This document shows positions 5,836-16,000 of a stretch of 45,176 nucleotides of DNA, piece by piece. Both the position numbers and the translations under genes were made by a program. The notes beneath the pieces were generated by a model, which saw only the letters and a list, made by a program, of their open reading frames with translations, was not told where the DNA came from and searched no databases. Origin of the DNA: Clostridia bacterium (GTDB lineage Bacteria > Bacillota > Clostridia > Oscillospirales > Acutalibacteraceae); the NCBI GenBank assembly GCA_017415515.1, contig JAFQGI010000006.1:1-45176 (forward strand), in the 5' to 3' direction. Position 1 is the stretch's first letter. Each line of letters opens with the position of its first letter.

Positions 5836-6990
5836 TTAGGCCTCCTTGGAGGTTTCCTCTTCCAACAAATGGCAGGCGGCGAAGTGACCGGGCTCATACT
5901 CCTTATATTCCGGCACCACGTGCTTGCAGATCTCCTTGGCGTAGGGGCAACGGGTGTGGAAGCGGCAACCCTTGGGCGGGTTGGCGGGAGAAGGAATATC
6001 GCCGCCCAGGGCGATGCGTTGCATCTTCTGGGTGGGGTCGGGGTTGGGGACGGCGGAGAACAGCGCCTTGGTGTAGGGGTGCAGAGGATTGGTGAAGATG
6101 TCCTCTTTGGAGCCGAACTCCATCATACCGCCCAGATACATCACGCCGATCTTATCGGAGATAAACTTAACCACCGACAGGTCGTGGGAGATGAAAACGT
6201 AAGCCAGATTCATCTCGCGCTGCAACTCTTTGAGCAGGTTGATGATCTGCGCCTGAATGGACACGTCCAGAGCGGACACGGGCTCGTCGCAAATCACCAG
6301 CTTGGGGTTCACCGACAGGGCGCGAGCGATACAGATGCGCTGACGCTGGCCGCCGGAAAACTCGTGGGGATAGCGCTCGAAATAATAATCCCGCAGACCG
6401 CACTTGTCCATCAGATCCAGCACATAGTCCTTCACCTGCTCCTTGGGCACGATGTTGTGCACCAACACCGGCTCACTCAGCAGGCCGCCCACGGTGTCAC
6501 GGGGAGGCAGAGAGGAATAGGGGTCCTGGAAGATGATCTGCATCTGCTTGCGGATCTCACGCATCTGAGAGGATTTGAGGTGGGTGATGTCCTGGCCGTT
6601 GAAGATGATCTGGCCGCCGGTGGGCTCGTGCAATTTCAGAATAGCACGGCCGGCGGTGGTCTTGCCGCAGCCGGACTCGCCCACGATACCGAGGGTCTCG
6701 CCGGCCTTCAGCTTGAAGGAGATGTCGTCCACCGCAACCAGCTCTTTGGTCACCTTGCCGAACATGGTCTTTTGCAGGGGGAAGCACTTGCGCAGATGGC
6801 GCACCTCCAACACACAGTCGGGGTCAAAGGGCTGTGCCAGATCCTCCTCGATCTGCTGCTGGCGGCGAGCCTTAAACTCTGCCTCCAACGCCGCGTCGTC
6901 GTACTCGGGAACCTCCGGTGCGATCACCTGAGATTCCTCCAAGTTTTCGAAGTTCTTAATGACGTCCTCGGACGCATTACGCTTAGCCAT
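5836..6990 (-). CDS. oppF: Oligopeptide ABC transporter, ATP-binding protein OppF
   Basis: The 384-residue protein starts at the ATG at 6990 after GGAGGCTGACC and overlaps the end of oppD by eight bases; a longer frame to 7026 is not needed. It has Walker A GESGCGKT (104-111), the ABC signature SGGQRQR (212-218) and Walker B with DEP (235-237). The C-terminal oligopeptide-transporter domain has a [15 protein letters not shown] cysteine cluster, which in some Opp/Dpp ATPases binds an Fe-S cluster. It powers import together with OppD on the cytoplasmic face. A charged extension of about 55 residues precedes the ATPase domain. The usual SLNPR segment after the Q-loop reads SLPPR, a small deviation. 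Confidence 0.93.
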   Translation of the reverse strand: MAKRNASEDVIKNFENLEESQVIAPEVPEYDDAALEAEFKARRQQQIEEDLAQPFDPDCVLEVRHLRKCFPLQKTMFGKVTKELVAVDDISFKLKAGETLGIVGESGCGKTTAGRAILKLHEPTGGQIIFNGQDITHLKSSQMREIRKQMQIIFQDPYSSLPPRDTVGGLLSEPVLVHNIVPKEQVKDYVLDLMDKCGLRDYYFERYPHEFSGGQRQRICIARALSVNPKLVICDEPVSALDVSIQAQIINLLKELQREMNLAYVFISHDLSVVKFISDKIGVMYLGGMMEFGSKEDIFTNPLHPYTKALFSAVPNPDPTQKMQRIALGGDIPSPANPPKGCRFHTRCPYAKEICKHVVPEYKEYEPGHFAACHLLEEETSKEA

Positions 6991-8197
6991 GGTCAGCCTC
7001 CTCTCTGTACAGGTGGCAGGCCACAAAGTGGGTGGGGCTTACCTGCACCATTTCGGGGTACTCACCGTTACAGCAAGCGGTGCACTGGGCACAACGCTCC
7101 TTGAAATAGCAGTGATTGGGCATGTTGGTGGGGTTGGGCACGTTGCCGGGGATGTTATACAGCTCGGTGCCGTCGTCCAAGGTCATGGTGGGCTTGGACT
7201 TTTGCAGACCGATGGTATAGGGGTGGCGGGGATCCTGGAAGATCTCCATCACGGTGCCCTTTTCGATCACCTTGCCGGCGTACATCACCACCACGTAATC
7301 CGCCATCTCAGCGATGACGCCCAGATCGTGGGTGATCAGCAGGATGGAGCCGTCGATCTTGTTTTTAATATCCTGCAACAGCTCCAAAATCTGCGCCTGG
7401 ATGGTCACGTCCAGGGCGGTGGTGGGCTCGTCGGCGATGATCAGACGGGGCTCCGCCGCCAACGCCATGGCGATCATCACACGCTGGCGCATACCGCCGG
7501 ACAGCTCGTGGGGGAACGCCTTATACACGTTTTCGGGGATGATGCCCACCAGACGCAGCATCTCATAGGATTTCTCCTTAGCCTGCTCCTTGGTGGCGCC
7601 GGGGATGTGGATGAGGGTGACCTCGTCCAACTGCTGACCAATGGTGAACACGGGGTTCAGAGAGGTCATGGGCTCTTGGAAAATCATGGCAATCTGCTTG
7701 CCACGCAGACGGTGGATCTCACGGATGGGCATCTTGGCGATGTCGTACACCTTTTCCTCCATCTCGAAGGAGCCGTCCTCGGCCAGCACCGGCTTGCCCT
7801 TGGCATCCTTTTTGATGTCTTTGGAATGGAAGCGGATGGAGCCGTCCACGATCTGTCCGGTGGGGCCCTGGATCAGGCGCATCACCGACATACTGGTCAC
7901 CGACTTACCGCAACCGGACTCGCCCACCACACCCACAACGGAGTGCTTAGGCACATCGTAGGAGACGCCGTTGACCGCCTTGACCACACCCTGCTCGGTG
8001 TAGAAATAGGTGTGGAGATCCTCGATCTCCAAAATGTTGTCGGGGTCTTTGAGCTCGGAGAGGAACTCCTCCTCGGGAGCCTTGCGGTTCTTGTAAGCCT
8101 CCAAGCGCTTGATCTCCTTGGCGTTGGCCTTGGCGATCTCGCGAATCTCGCGGCCGGTCAAATAACCGCGGTTGGTTTTCTCTTTCTTGACGGCCAC
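6983..8197 (-). CDS. oppD: Oligopeptide ABC transporter, ATP-binding protein OppD
   Basis: The 404-residue protein starts at a GTG (8197), two bases after the oppC stop. Walker A GESGCGKS is at 92-99, signature LSGGMRQR at 232-239 and Walker B ADEPTT ends near 260. The C-terminal domain has a [14 protein letters not shown] cysteine-rich stretch, which may hold an Fe-S cluster. Between Walker A and the Q-loop there is an insertion of about 30 residues (around 127-157, [20 protein letters not shown]) not found in most OppD proteins. The first 50 residues are a charged helical extension. It pairs with OppF as the ATPase of the peptide importer. Confidence 0.93.
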   Translation of the reverse strand: MAVKKEKTNRGYLTGREIREIAKANAKEIKRLEAYKNRKAPEEEFLSELKDPDNILEIEDLHTYFYTEQGVVKAVNGVSYDVPKHSVVGVVGESGCGKSVTSMSVMRLIQGPTGQIVDGSIRFHSKDIKKDAKGKPVLAEDGSFEMEEKVYDIAKMPIREIHRLRGKQIAMIFQEPMTSLNPVFTIGQQLDEVTLIHIPGATKEQAKEKSYEMLRLVGIIPENVYKAFPHELSGGMRQRVMIAMALAAEPRLIIADEPTTALDVTIQAQILELLQDIKNKIDGSILLITHDLGVIAEMADYVVVMYAGKVIEKGTVMEIFQDPRHPYTIGLQKSKPTMTLDDGTELYNIPGNVPNPTNMPNHCYFKERCAQCTACCNGEYPEMVQVSPTHFVACHLYREEADHG

Positions 8198-8199
8198 AA

Positions 8200-9351
8200 T
8201 TATCGCCTCGCTTTCGGGTCGAGGGCGTCACGAAGACCGTCGCCCACGAAGTTGAAGCCCAGCACGGCGATGACGATGCACACGCCGGCAGGCACCCACA
8301 CATACAGGTGGTTCTGCAAAATATCCTGGTTGGTGGAGATGATGTTGATCATGGTGCCCCAGGCGGCGTAAGGCGCCTTAACACCCAAATTCAAATAGGA
8401 CAGGGTGGATTCGTACAGAATCATGCTTCCCAAGGACAGGGTCATCTGCACAATGAGCTGGGGCATCACGTTGGGAACCAGGTGCTTGAAGATCTTACGG
8501 CCGGTGGAATAGCCCATGGCCTCCGCCGCCACCATAAACTCCTGCTCACGCAGGGAGAGAATCTGACCGCGGACCAAACGGGCGGTACCCGTCCAGGAGA
8601 TCAGGGTCAGATAGATCATCAAGAGATAGATGCGGTATTTGGCATCGATGCCGGAGGCATCCAACAGGGTGCTGAGGATCAACAGAATCGGGATGCCGGG
8701 CAAGCACATCAGAATATCGCTGATACGCATGATCAGATCGTCCACCCAGCCGCCGAAATAGCCGGCCAAGCCGCCCAGCAACACACCCAGAATGGTGATG
8801 AGGAACACGGCGATGAAGCTGACGATCAGAGAAATACGGCCACCGTACATCAAACGGACGAAGATGTCGTAGCCCTCGTTGTCCGTGCCAAGAATATGAT
8901 CCTTGGAGGGAGGGGACAGGAAATTATCCTTTAATTGGTTTTCGGTGGTCTGGCGAACGGTATAGGTCACGCCGTCCACCTCGTAGGTGTATTCGCTGGT
9001 GGCGTAGTCCACCTTACCGCTCTCATCCAGCTCGATCTCGCCCCATTTGCCGTTGTTGGGGGTGTAGACCTCCGTCTCCACGCCGTCGATCACCTCGGTG
9101 TGCATCGACTCGGCCAGGAACAGGGGGCCCACAAAGCTGAACAGGAACAGACCCACCACCATGATCAAACCGATGATGCTCAAACGGGAGCGGAAGAAGC
9201 GGCGCACCACCATACGGGTGGGGGACATCAACTTGACGTTGCGATCCAGCGGCACCTCGGTGTCCTCAACAGCCGGGGTCTCCACCTCTTCGGTGACGGG
9301 CAGGTCAAGCTCTTCCGTCTGCTCGGCAAACAACGTTTTATTCTCTTCCAT
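8200..9351 (-). CDS. oppC: Oligopeptide ABC transporter permease OppC
   Basis: The 383-residue protein has an acidic cytoplasmic N-terminus of about 50 residues, a first membrane helix (SIIGLIMVVGLFLFSFVG), and an extracytoplasmic loop of roughly 80 residues that is longer than usual. Five further helices form the BPD_transp_1 domain. The EAA coupling segment, EAMGYSTGRKIFKHLVPN, contacts the ATPases. It forms the translocation channel with OppB. It lies 11 bases after oppB with GTGAGGTGAAC as the ribosome binding site. Confidence 0.92.
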   Translation of the reverse strand: MEENKTLFAEQTEELDLPVTEEVETPAVEDTEVPLDRNVKLMSPTRMVVRRFFRSRLSIIGLIMVVGLFLFSFVGPLFLAESMHTEVIDGVETEVYTPNNGKWGEIELDESGKVDYATSEYTYEVDGVTYTVRQTTENQLKDNFLSPPSKDHILGTDNEGYDIFVRLMYGGRISLIVSFIAVFLITILGVLLGGLAGYFGGWVDDLIMRISDILMCLPGIPILLILSTLLDASGIDAKYRIYLLMIYLTLISWTGTARLVRGQILSLREQEFMVAAEAMGYSTGRKIFKHLVPNVMPQLIVQMTLSLGSMILYESTLSYLNLGVKAPYAAWGTMINIISTNQDILQNHLYVWVPAGVCIVIAVLGFNFVGDGLRDALDPKARR

Positions 9352-9362
9352 ACTCGTTCACC

Positions 9363-10355
9363 TCACTCCAGCTTGACGCGGGGGTCAACCACCGCATACA
9401 TCAAATCCGCCAGCAACACGCCCAACACGCTGAGCAGCGCCAAGAACATATTATAGCCCATGATAAAGGGAATGTCGCCGCGGTTCATCGCATCCAAAGC
9501 CACGTTACCGATACCGGGCAGGGCAAACACCTGCTCGGTGATGATGGCGCCGGAGAACAGGGTGGGCAACAGACCCGCCATAGAGGTCACCAGCGGAATC
9601 AGGGTGTTGCGGAAGGCGTGCTTGTTGATCACCACGCGCTCCTTCAAGCCCTTGGCACGGGCGGTGCGGATATAATCGGAATTCAGCACCTCTAACATAT
9701 TGGTACGGGTCATACGCATACGCGCACCGATGCTGAGGATGACAATGGTCAGGATGGGAATCACCATGTGGCGCACATAGTCCAGCAGCAGTTCCATACC
9801 CGACTGCATCACCGTGGCATCCACCAAGCCGGAGGGCGGCAACCACCCCAGTTTGAGGGCCAACAGATCCTTCAACATATTGCCGAAGAAGAAGGAGGGC
9901 AGGGAGATACCGATCATCACCAGCACGGTGACGATATAGTCACGCAGGCTGTATTGATGGGTAGCCGCCGTGATGCCCAGCGGAATGGCGATCAGGAACT
10001 CAAACACCGTGGCAATGAATGCAATGGCAAAGGAAATGCCCATGTGCTCCACGATGATGTCCGCCACCGGCGCCTGGTGCACGAAGCTGGTGCCCAAATC
10101 AAAGCGACATAGGGCACCCAACCAGTTGAAATAGCCTTTGAGAATACCGCTGAAGGTGTTGTCACCCAAGCCGTACATCTCATACATCGCCTTCACCGTT
10201 TCGTCGCTGACAGTGGCGCCGCCACGGCTGATGGCGTCGATCTTGCTTTGAATAAAATCGACCGGCATCAGGCGAATGAGGAAGTAAATAATCATAGACA
10301 CGCCCAGCAAAATGACCACAGCCAAGGCGAGTCGTTTCACAATATACTTAAACAT
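9363..10355 (-). CDS. oppB: Oligopeptide ABC transporter permease OppB
   Basis: The 330-residue protein has a typical OppB N-terminus (MFKYIVKRLALAVVILLG), six predicted membrane helices and the EAA segment RAKGLKERVVINKHAFRN. Its length is close to the family's usual 305-335. It partners with OppC. It follows oppA after an 80-base gap that holds a strong stem-loop, which may lower expression of the permease and ATPases relative to the binding protein. Confidence 0.93.
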   Translation of the reverse strand: MFKYIVKRLALAVVILLGVSMIIYFLIRLMPVDFIQSKIDAISRGGATVSDETVKAMYEMYGLGDNTFSGILKGYFNWLGALCRFDLGTSFVHQAPVADIIVEHMGISFAIAFIATVFEFLIAIPLGITAATHQYSLRDYIVTVLVMIGISLPSFFFGNMLKDLLALKLGWLPPSGLVDATVMQSGMELLLDYVRHMVIPILTIVILSIGARMRMTRTNMLEVLNSDYIRTARAKGLKERVVINKHAFRNTLIPLVTSMAGLLPTLFSGAIITEQVFALPGIGNVALDAMNRGDIPFIMGYNMFLALLSVLGVLLADLMYAVVDPRVKLE

Positions 10356-10383
10356 AATATCCCCCGATATTTCGTTGGGTTTT

Positions 10384-10420
10384 GCTGCGATCCCCTCCCC
10401 CTACGGGAGAGGATCGCAGC
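10384..10420 (-). promoter_or_regulatory. Intercistronic stem-loop between oppA and oppB
   Basis: GCTGCGATCC pairs with GGATCGCAGC, and the stem extends through CTCCCC/GGGAG. There is no clear T-run, so it looks more like an RNA-stabilising or attenuating stem than a full terminator. Confidence 0.6.
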
Positions 10421-10434
10421 GTATTTTTGAATGC

Positions 10435-13026
10435 TTAGCCGACAAACTCCACTTCCCAAATGCGGTCCAGGGGAGAAGAATAGGGGTTGACGATCTTGGG
10501 CAGGCTGGAGGTCTTGATCACCTTGGAATTGTAAGCGTACAGCACGCTGCGCTGATAGACGGGCAATTCAATGGCCAGATCTAGGATCTTGCCCATCGCC
10601 TCCTCGTACAGGTCGGCGCGCTCGTTCTGATCGTTGGTGGAGCGGGCGTCGTCGATCAGGTCGGCCAGCTCGTTGAGCAGGTTCCGCTCCTCGGCAGTGC
10701 CGCTGACCTTCAGGTGGTTATAACCCCAAGCCAGCGTGCTGGTGGCGGTAGAATCCTTGTGGTAGACCTGATACAGGTCGGGGTCCAGAGCGGAGGACCA
10801 AGCGGCGGCCCACACCTCCAGAGCACCGGTGTTGATCTTGGTCAGAGCCTGGGTGTCGCACACCACCTCAACCTCCCAACCCATGCTGTTCAGCAGGGCG
10901 GCGGCATCACGGAACACCTTGTAGGTGGGGTGGTCGGTCAGGCTGGAGCCGGCGATGGTGAACTTCACCTTCAGATCGCTGGAACCGGTGCTGACGTTGG
11001 CGTTATTCATGTACTTCTTGATCAGCACACGAGCGCTATCCTCGTCAAACTTGCCGACAGGAGGATAATCCTTACCGTTGTCGTCGGCAGAGGTGCCGTC
11101 GGGATAAGCCCAGCTCACCTTGGACATGGGCCAGTAGATCTGGCTGGCGGTACCGGCACGGTAATAGTCCAGAGCCAGAGAGGTGTTCATAGCGCACATA
11201 ATGGCCTTACGCAGATTGATGTTCTGCACCTTGGCGGCGTTGATGCCCACGTAACCGTAACCCAACTGGTCGGTGGTCAGAGTGACCATGCCGCTGCTCT
11301 TCAAATTCTGCAACTTATCGTAGTTGTCGTTGGTCAAAGAGGGGGTGATATAGTGCACCTTGCCGCTTTCCAGGTTGGCGATGGCGTCGTTGGACAGAAC
11401 CACCTGATAACGCAGCTTCTCGATCTTGGCGTTCTCCAACTCAGCACCCACGGTCTCAAAATAGGTGTTGCGCTTGAAATACACAACGTTGTTGGTGAAG
11501 AAAGCGCTCTCAGCGGGCTTGTCGGAGTTCTTGTTGTCGGTGACCTTGTAGGGACCGGCGCCCATGGGCAGCTTGATGTTGCGGGTGGACTGGATGACGT
11601 TCTTCATGAAATCGAAGCTGGCATACTCAACACCGAACTTGTTGTTCGCAATGTCCACGCCAACGGAGCTGCCCTCGCCGTAATAGTGCTGGGGAGCCAC
11701 GGTGATGGCAAAGTTCCAAATAGCCTTGGGGTCCACGTCCTTGATGGTGATCTCCAACACGTCGTACTCGTCGCTGTTCTTCACGGTGCCGTCGTCGTTG
11801 TGGGCGGTGGCAACCTTGTAGGTCTTGTCGCCGATGGTGATCGCCTCACCGGCACGGTCGGTGTGACCCAAAGAAACGATACCGGAAATGTTGGGAACCA
11901 GCAGATCGCCGTCGGCGCTGTTCTCGCGCAGGATGATCTCCTTCGCCTTGGCGGTGTACTCGTTCATCACCTTGGCGGCGGTGCCCCACATGGTGAGAAT
12001 ACGGGAGAAGCTCTCTTTGAGCTCGATCTGATAGACGTACTCGATGGCGTCTTCCTTGGTCTTGATCGCGTTGGGGTCGTATTTGGGGGTCAGCTTTTCG
12101 ATCTTGGTGCGATCCTGCTTGCCGTCGGCACCCTCAGGATACTTCACCTCCACCTGGCCCTCGGAATACATAAAGCGGAAGATGTCGTTCTTAAACTCCT
12201 CGTGGGACTTATAAGGCTCATCGGTGTAGGAATCCTGAGCGGCCAGATAGTCGGCGTTCAGTTCCTCTTTAAACAGTTTCAGCGCGTTGTCATAGTCCGC
12301 CAACAACTGGGCGTTGGTCACCTCGGAGGGGTTGGTGGACAGAGAAGACTTGTAACCGGAGGACAGGGAGTGGGCCAGGATAGCCTGCTTCATCTCCTCA
12401 TAGGACACCTCGTTGGTGGGAGAAGCCTTCTGCATCGCGGTATACAGGTTGATCAGCTCCATCAGACGAGCCTCGGCACGGGCAGAGGCCTGCTGGGAAA
12501 CCAGATCGGTGCTGCCGGAGGTGGCAGAGATGGACTGGGTGCGATACTCGTTCAGACCCAAGATCTCGGTGGAATACAGGGTGTTGGAGCCGGTGTAAAC
12601 GGGATCCAAATAGACGTAATAGTTGAACAGCACGTCCTCCATGGTCAAGGGCTGACCGTCAGAGAACTTGATGCCGTTTTTCAGCACGAACACATAGGTG
12701 ATGGTGCCGTCGGCGTTCTCCACGATCTTATAATCCTTGGTCACCACGTTCTGGTCCTCACCATAGGCCACCACAACCTGGCCGGCCTCTTCGTCATACG
12801 TGGCACCCAGCATGCTGATCTGGGTCATGGCCACCACCGTGCCGTCAGCGGCGGCGGTGGAGAAGAAGGGATTGAACAGACCGTCGGGTTGGTCAATCAT
12901 CACAACGAAAGCATCCGGCTTGCCGGCGGCAGCCTCCTGCTTGTTCTTTTTGCCGCAGCCGGACATGGCGATCATACCGACGCACATGCACAGACACAGC
13001 AAAACACAAAGAATTTTACGTTTCAC
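10435..13026 (-). CDS. oppA: Peptide-binding lipoprotein OppA (SBP family 5), unusually long
   Basis: The 863-residue protein starts at a GTG (13026) with AAGGAG upstream. The signal peptide ends in a lipobox with cysteine 24 (MSGC), so the protein is tethered outside the membrane. Solute-binding family 5 features include the early NPFFSTAA segment, YVFVLKNGIKFSDGQPLTMEDV, and late KAIMCAMN and GYNHL regions. Typical OppA proteins are 530-600 residues. Here about 250 extra residues lie in the first half, rich in helical charged sequence (for example SARAEARLMELINLYTAMQK), as in some clostridial OppA variants. The extra part may shape peptide choice or contact a partner. The gene lies 36 bases after the giant protease gene, so uptake is probably coupled to surface proteolysis. 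Confidence 0.92.
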   Translation of the reverse strand: MKRKILCVLLCLCMCVGMIAMSGCGKKNKQEAAAGKPDAFVVMIDQPDGLFNPFFSTAAADGTVVAMTQISMLGATYDEEAGQVVVAYGEDQNVVTKDYKIVENADGTITYVFVLKNGIKFSDGQPLTMEDVLFNYYVYLDPVYTGSNTLYSTEILGLNEYRTQSISATSGSTDLVSQQASARAEARLMELINLYTAMQKASPTNEVSYEEMKQAILAHSLSSGYKSSLSTNPSEVTNAQLLADYDNALKLFKEELNADYLAAQDSYTDEPYKSHEEFKNDIFRFMYSEGQVEVKYPEGADGKQDRTKIEKLTPKYDPNAIKTKEDAIEYVYQIELKESFSRILTMWGTAAKVMNEYTAKAKEIILRENSADGDLLVPNISGIVSLGHTDRAGEAITIGDKTYKVATAHNDDGTVKNSDEYDVLEITIKDVDPKAIWNFAITVAPQHYYGEGSSVGVDIANNKFGVEYASFDFMKNVIQSTRNIKLPMGAGPYKVTDNKNSDKPAESAFFTNNVVYFKRNTYFETVGAELENAKIEKLRYQVVLSNDAIANLESGKVHYITPSLTNDNYDKLQNLKSSGMVTLTTDQLGYGYVGINAAKVQNINLRKAIMCAMNTSLALDYYRAGTASQIYWPMSKVSWAYPDGTSADDNGKDYPPVGKFDEDSARVLIKKYMNNANVSTGSSDLKVKFTIAGSSLTDHPTYKVFRDAAALLNSMGWEVEVVCDTQALTKINTGALEVWAAAWSSALDPDLYQVYHKDSTATSTLAWGYNHLKVSGTAEERNLLNELADLIDDARSTNDQNERADLYEEAMGKILDLAIELPVYQRSVLYAYNSKVIKTSSLPKIVNPYSSPLDRIWEVEFVG

Positions 13027-13062
13027 AGCTATCTCTCCTTACTCTGTTTTGGGGGTTAGGGA

Positions 13063-16000
13063 TTACTCTTTAAACACCACGGTGAGCGTTTCGCCGTCCT
13101 CATCCGGGGTGATCACAACCTTGTCGGTGGGGGCACCGTTCTCGTCCACAGCTTCATAGGTGATGTTGTGGGAGATCGCGGGGGCCTCGGTGCCCTCGGA
13201 GGTCATCACCAGGCCACACAGCAAACCAAAGGTGTAGTCATTCACGTCCGTAATCGTCAAGGCGGCGGCAGAGGAAATCTGCAGCTTACCATTTACGGTA
13301 ACATTGGTCAGGGTGGCCTTGTCATACAGGGTGCCGGCAAACACGCCGAAAGCGGGAGCCACCGACTTGGTGCCCTTTTCGATGCGATAGATCACGTTAT
13401 CGAAGGTCACGTCCTGCATCACGGCGGCGTTGCCCACCGTGCCGAACAAGCCGGCCACAGGGCTGCCGGAGGTCTGATCCTGCACCACCGTCACGTTGCG
13501 GATGGTGTGACCGTTACCCTCAATGCGACCGTTAAAGGAAGCGGTGGAGAAGACGGAGGGCCAAATCTTGCCGGTGAAATCCAGATCCGCCATCAAAACG
13601 TAATTGGCGGAGGAGTCGGCGTTGGCGATCAGCTGATCCGCATTGTAGATGTGGAACCAGTCGCCCTCCACATAGTCGATATACAATTTCAGCACGGCGT
13701 TCTCCACCTCGCCGGAGGCATTGGCGGAGCCGGGATGGGTGATGACAGAGCCGGTCACCGGCTTAGTCTTTTCCGCGTCGTAGTAAACGCCGCTGAAGGT
13801 ATAGCCGACCTTCTTGGTCTCTCTGGGGAAGTCGTTCATCTTCATGGTGCCGGTGGCCTCGTCCCACGCGGGCAGTGTGAACTGGTCGCCCATCATACAC
13901 TCCTCGGACACCAACAGCTCATCCGGCTTGTCGATATTGTAATACTCCACGGTGAAGAGGGGCAGCCACACGGCATACAGGGTCAGCACCGGCTCGTTGG
14001 CGGTATAATAGCCATCGGAGAGGGTGATGCGACCCTTCTCGAAATCCCACTGCGTATAGTTGCCGTTCTCATCCTTGGTGTACCAACCGGCCAACACGTG
14101 CTTGGCACGCTTGGCCTCGAACTTGTCGGTACGCTGTTCGGCATCGGGAGCCAGAAGCGGCAGGGATACCGCTCCGTTGGCGTCCTTCGGCAGATCTTTG
14201 ATGTTAAAGGTGTCTACGATATGGGTGGTGTTGACGTTATCACCAAACTGACCGCCGTTGGCGTCAAAGCGAACGCTGACGGTATAGCCGTCTGCATCGT
14301 AGGCGGCATAGTGATCCTTGGCCTGCTTGTTGGGGTTGAAGATCATCCACAGGATGCCTGCCACAGCCAACAACGCCAGCACAGCCAGGCCGATGATGCG
14401 CAGCCACTCTTTGACAGAGCGGCGCACCTTGGGGGCAGGCTCGCTCTCCTCCACCGGCTCAATCTCCGGCTCGGCATCCACGGGAGCCACCATCGCTTCC
14501 TCGGTGGGAAGTTCGACGATCTCCTGCTCCGCAGTTTCCTGTTCAATGGTCTCCTGTTCGGCAGTCTCCTGTTCAATGGTCTCCTGTTCGGCAGTCTCCT
14601 GCGCGGCGTCGCCCTTTTTCTTGAACAAGCCGGCAATCACCAGAGCCAACGCAACCAGCCAGCCCCACACCTTCACCGCCACACGGGCGATCCACTTGCC
14701 TGCACGGGCAAGACGGCCGGGCAGCTTCTTGCAGAAGCGGGCAACACGGCCGGGCAACTTCTTAAAGAAGCGCACGGTGCGACCGGGCAATGCCTTGAAG
14801 AAGGCAATCATGTATGCTTTGGTCAGATACCCCTTCTTGTAAGCCCAGATGGCCCACAGAATCACGGCATCGTTGACCAAGAAGAGAATCACGATCCACA
14901 ACCAGGGGAGCTTTTTGGTCTGCTTGGCGGCGGGAGAGGTCTTTTCGGGGGCCTTTTCGGACTCATCGGAAGAGCCTTCCTCCTCATCCACAGCGGACAG
15001 CGCCGCCAAACGCAGCTCGGCGGACACCAGCACGCCATACAGCTCCTCGCCCACCAAGCCCTGCTGGACGGTGGTGGCGATGAGATCGTAGGCGGCACGG
15101 GCAGCCTCCACGGTGGCGCGGTCATTCAGCGTCACACGCTCGGGGATCAGCTTGATGGCGGCGATGGCAGCCAGGGTGATGTCATCCGCGGCGGCGGCGC
15201 CCATCAAACGCAGATCGAAATAATGGTCGAGGATATAGTTGTCATAACCGACGCCGTTGACCGGACGGATCATGGTCAGCTTGGTATCCACATAGCCGAC
15301 GTAATCCACGAAGTTGGCGCCGTAGAAAATGTTGGAATACATACCGCCGGTGGCGTTCCACATAAAGAAAGGAACGATGCCCTCACCGACGATGGCAACC
15401 TCGTTGCCGTCATAATCGGTGTAGGTGCCGTAGTCACCGGAACCGGGAATGTGCTCGTAAGTCTCGTAATAGCTGGGGTCGAAGGACTCTTCCATCACGG
15501 GAGCGTAGTAGCTCTGGAAGGTCACGGTTTTCAGGCTGTCGCACTCATAGAACGCCTTATGTCCCACCGCAGCCACGGTATAGGGCAGCGTCACCATCTC
15601 CACGGAAGCGCCGGTGAAGGCCATGGCGCTGACGCGGACGGTATCCTCCATCAGCACGGGACGGTTGTCGCTGCCGGAATAGGACACCAGCTCCCAACCG
15701 TTGGGAACACGGCTGTACAGAGAGCCCTCATAGACGGTCACGTTGTCGTTGACGGTGTAGGTGTAGTTCTTCTCCTCATACTTGTTGCCGTTGAACTCGG
15801 TGACCTCCACCTGATAGAAGGGGGTCAGCACGCACATGGCAAAGGGGTTGTCGCCCATAGCGGTGACGGCGTCGCCCAGCGTCACCTTGAAGGGGGTGTA
15901 CTCCTCCTTCATAAAGGCGTGCTTGCCCACCGTCACGGCAGAGGTCAAATCCGCCGTGGTCAGCGCGGAGTAAGCAAAGGCATAGTCGCCGATCTCGGTC

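Noticed and set aside
14521-14602. Tandem 30-base repeats considered as a CRISPR array
   Set aside because: There are no spacers, and the repeats keep the reading frame of the protease gene.
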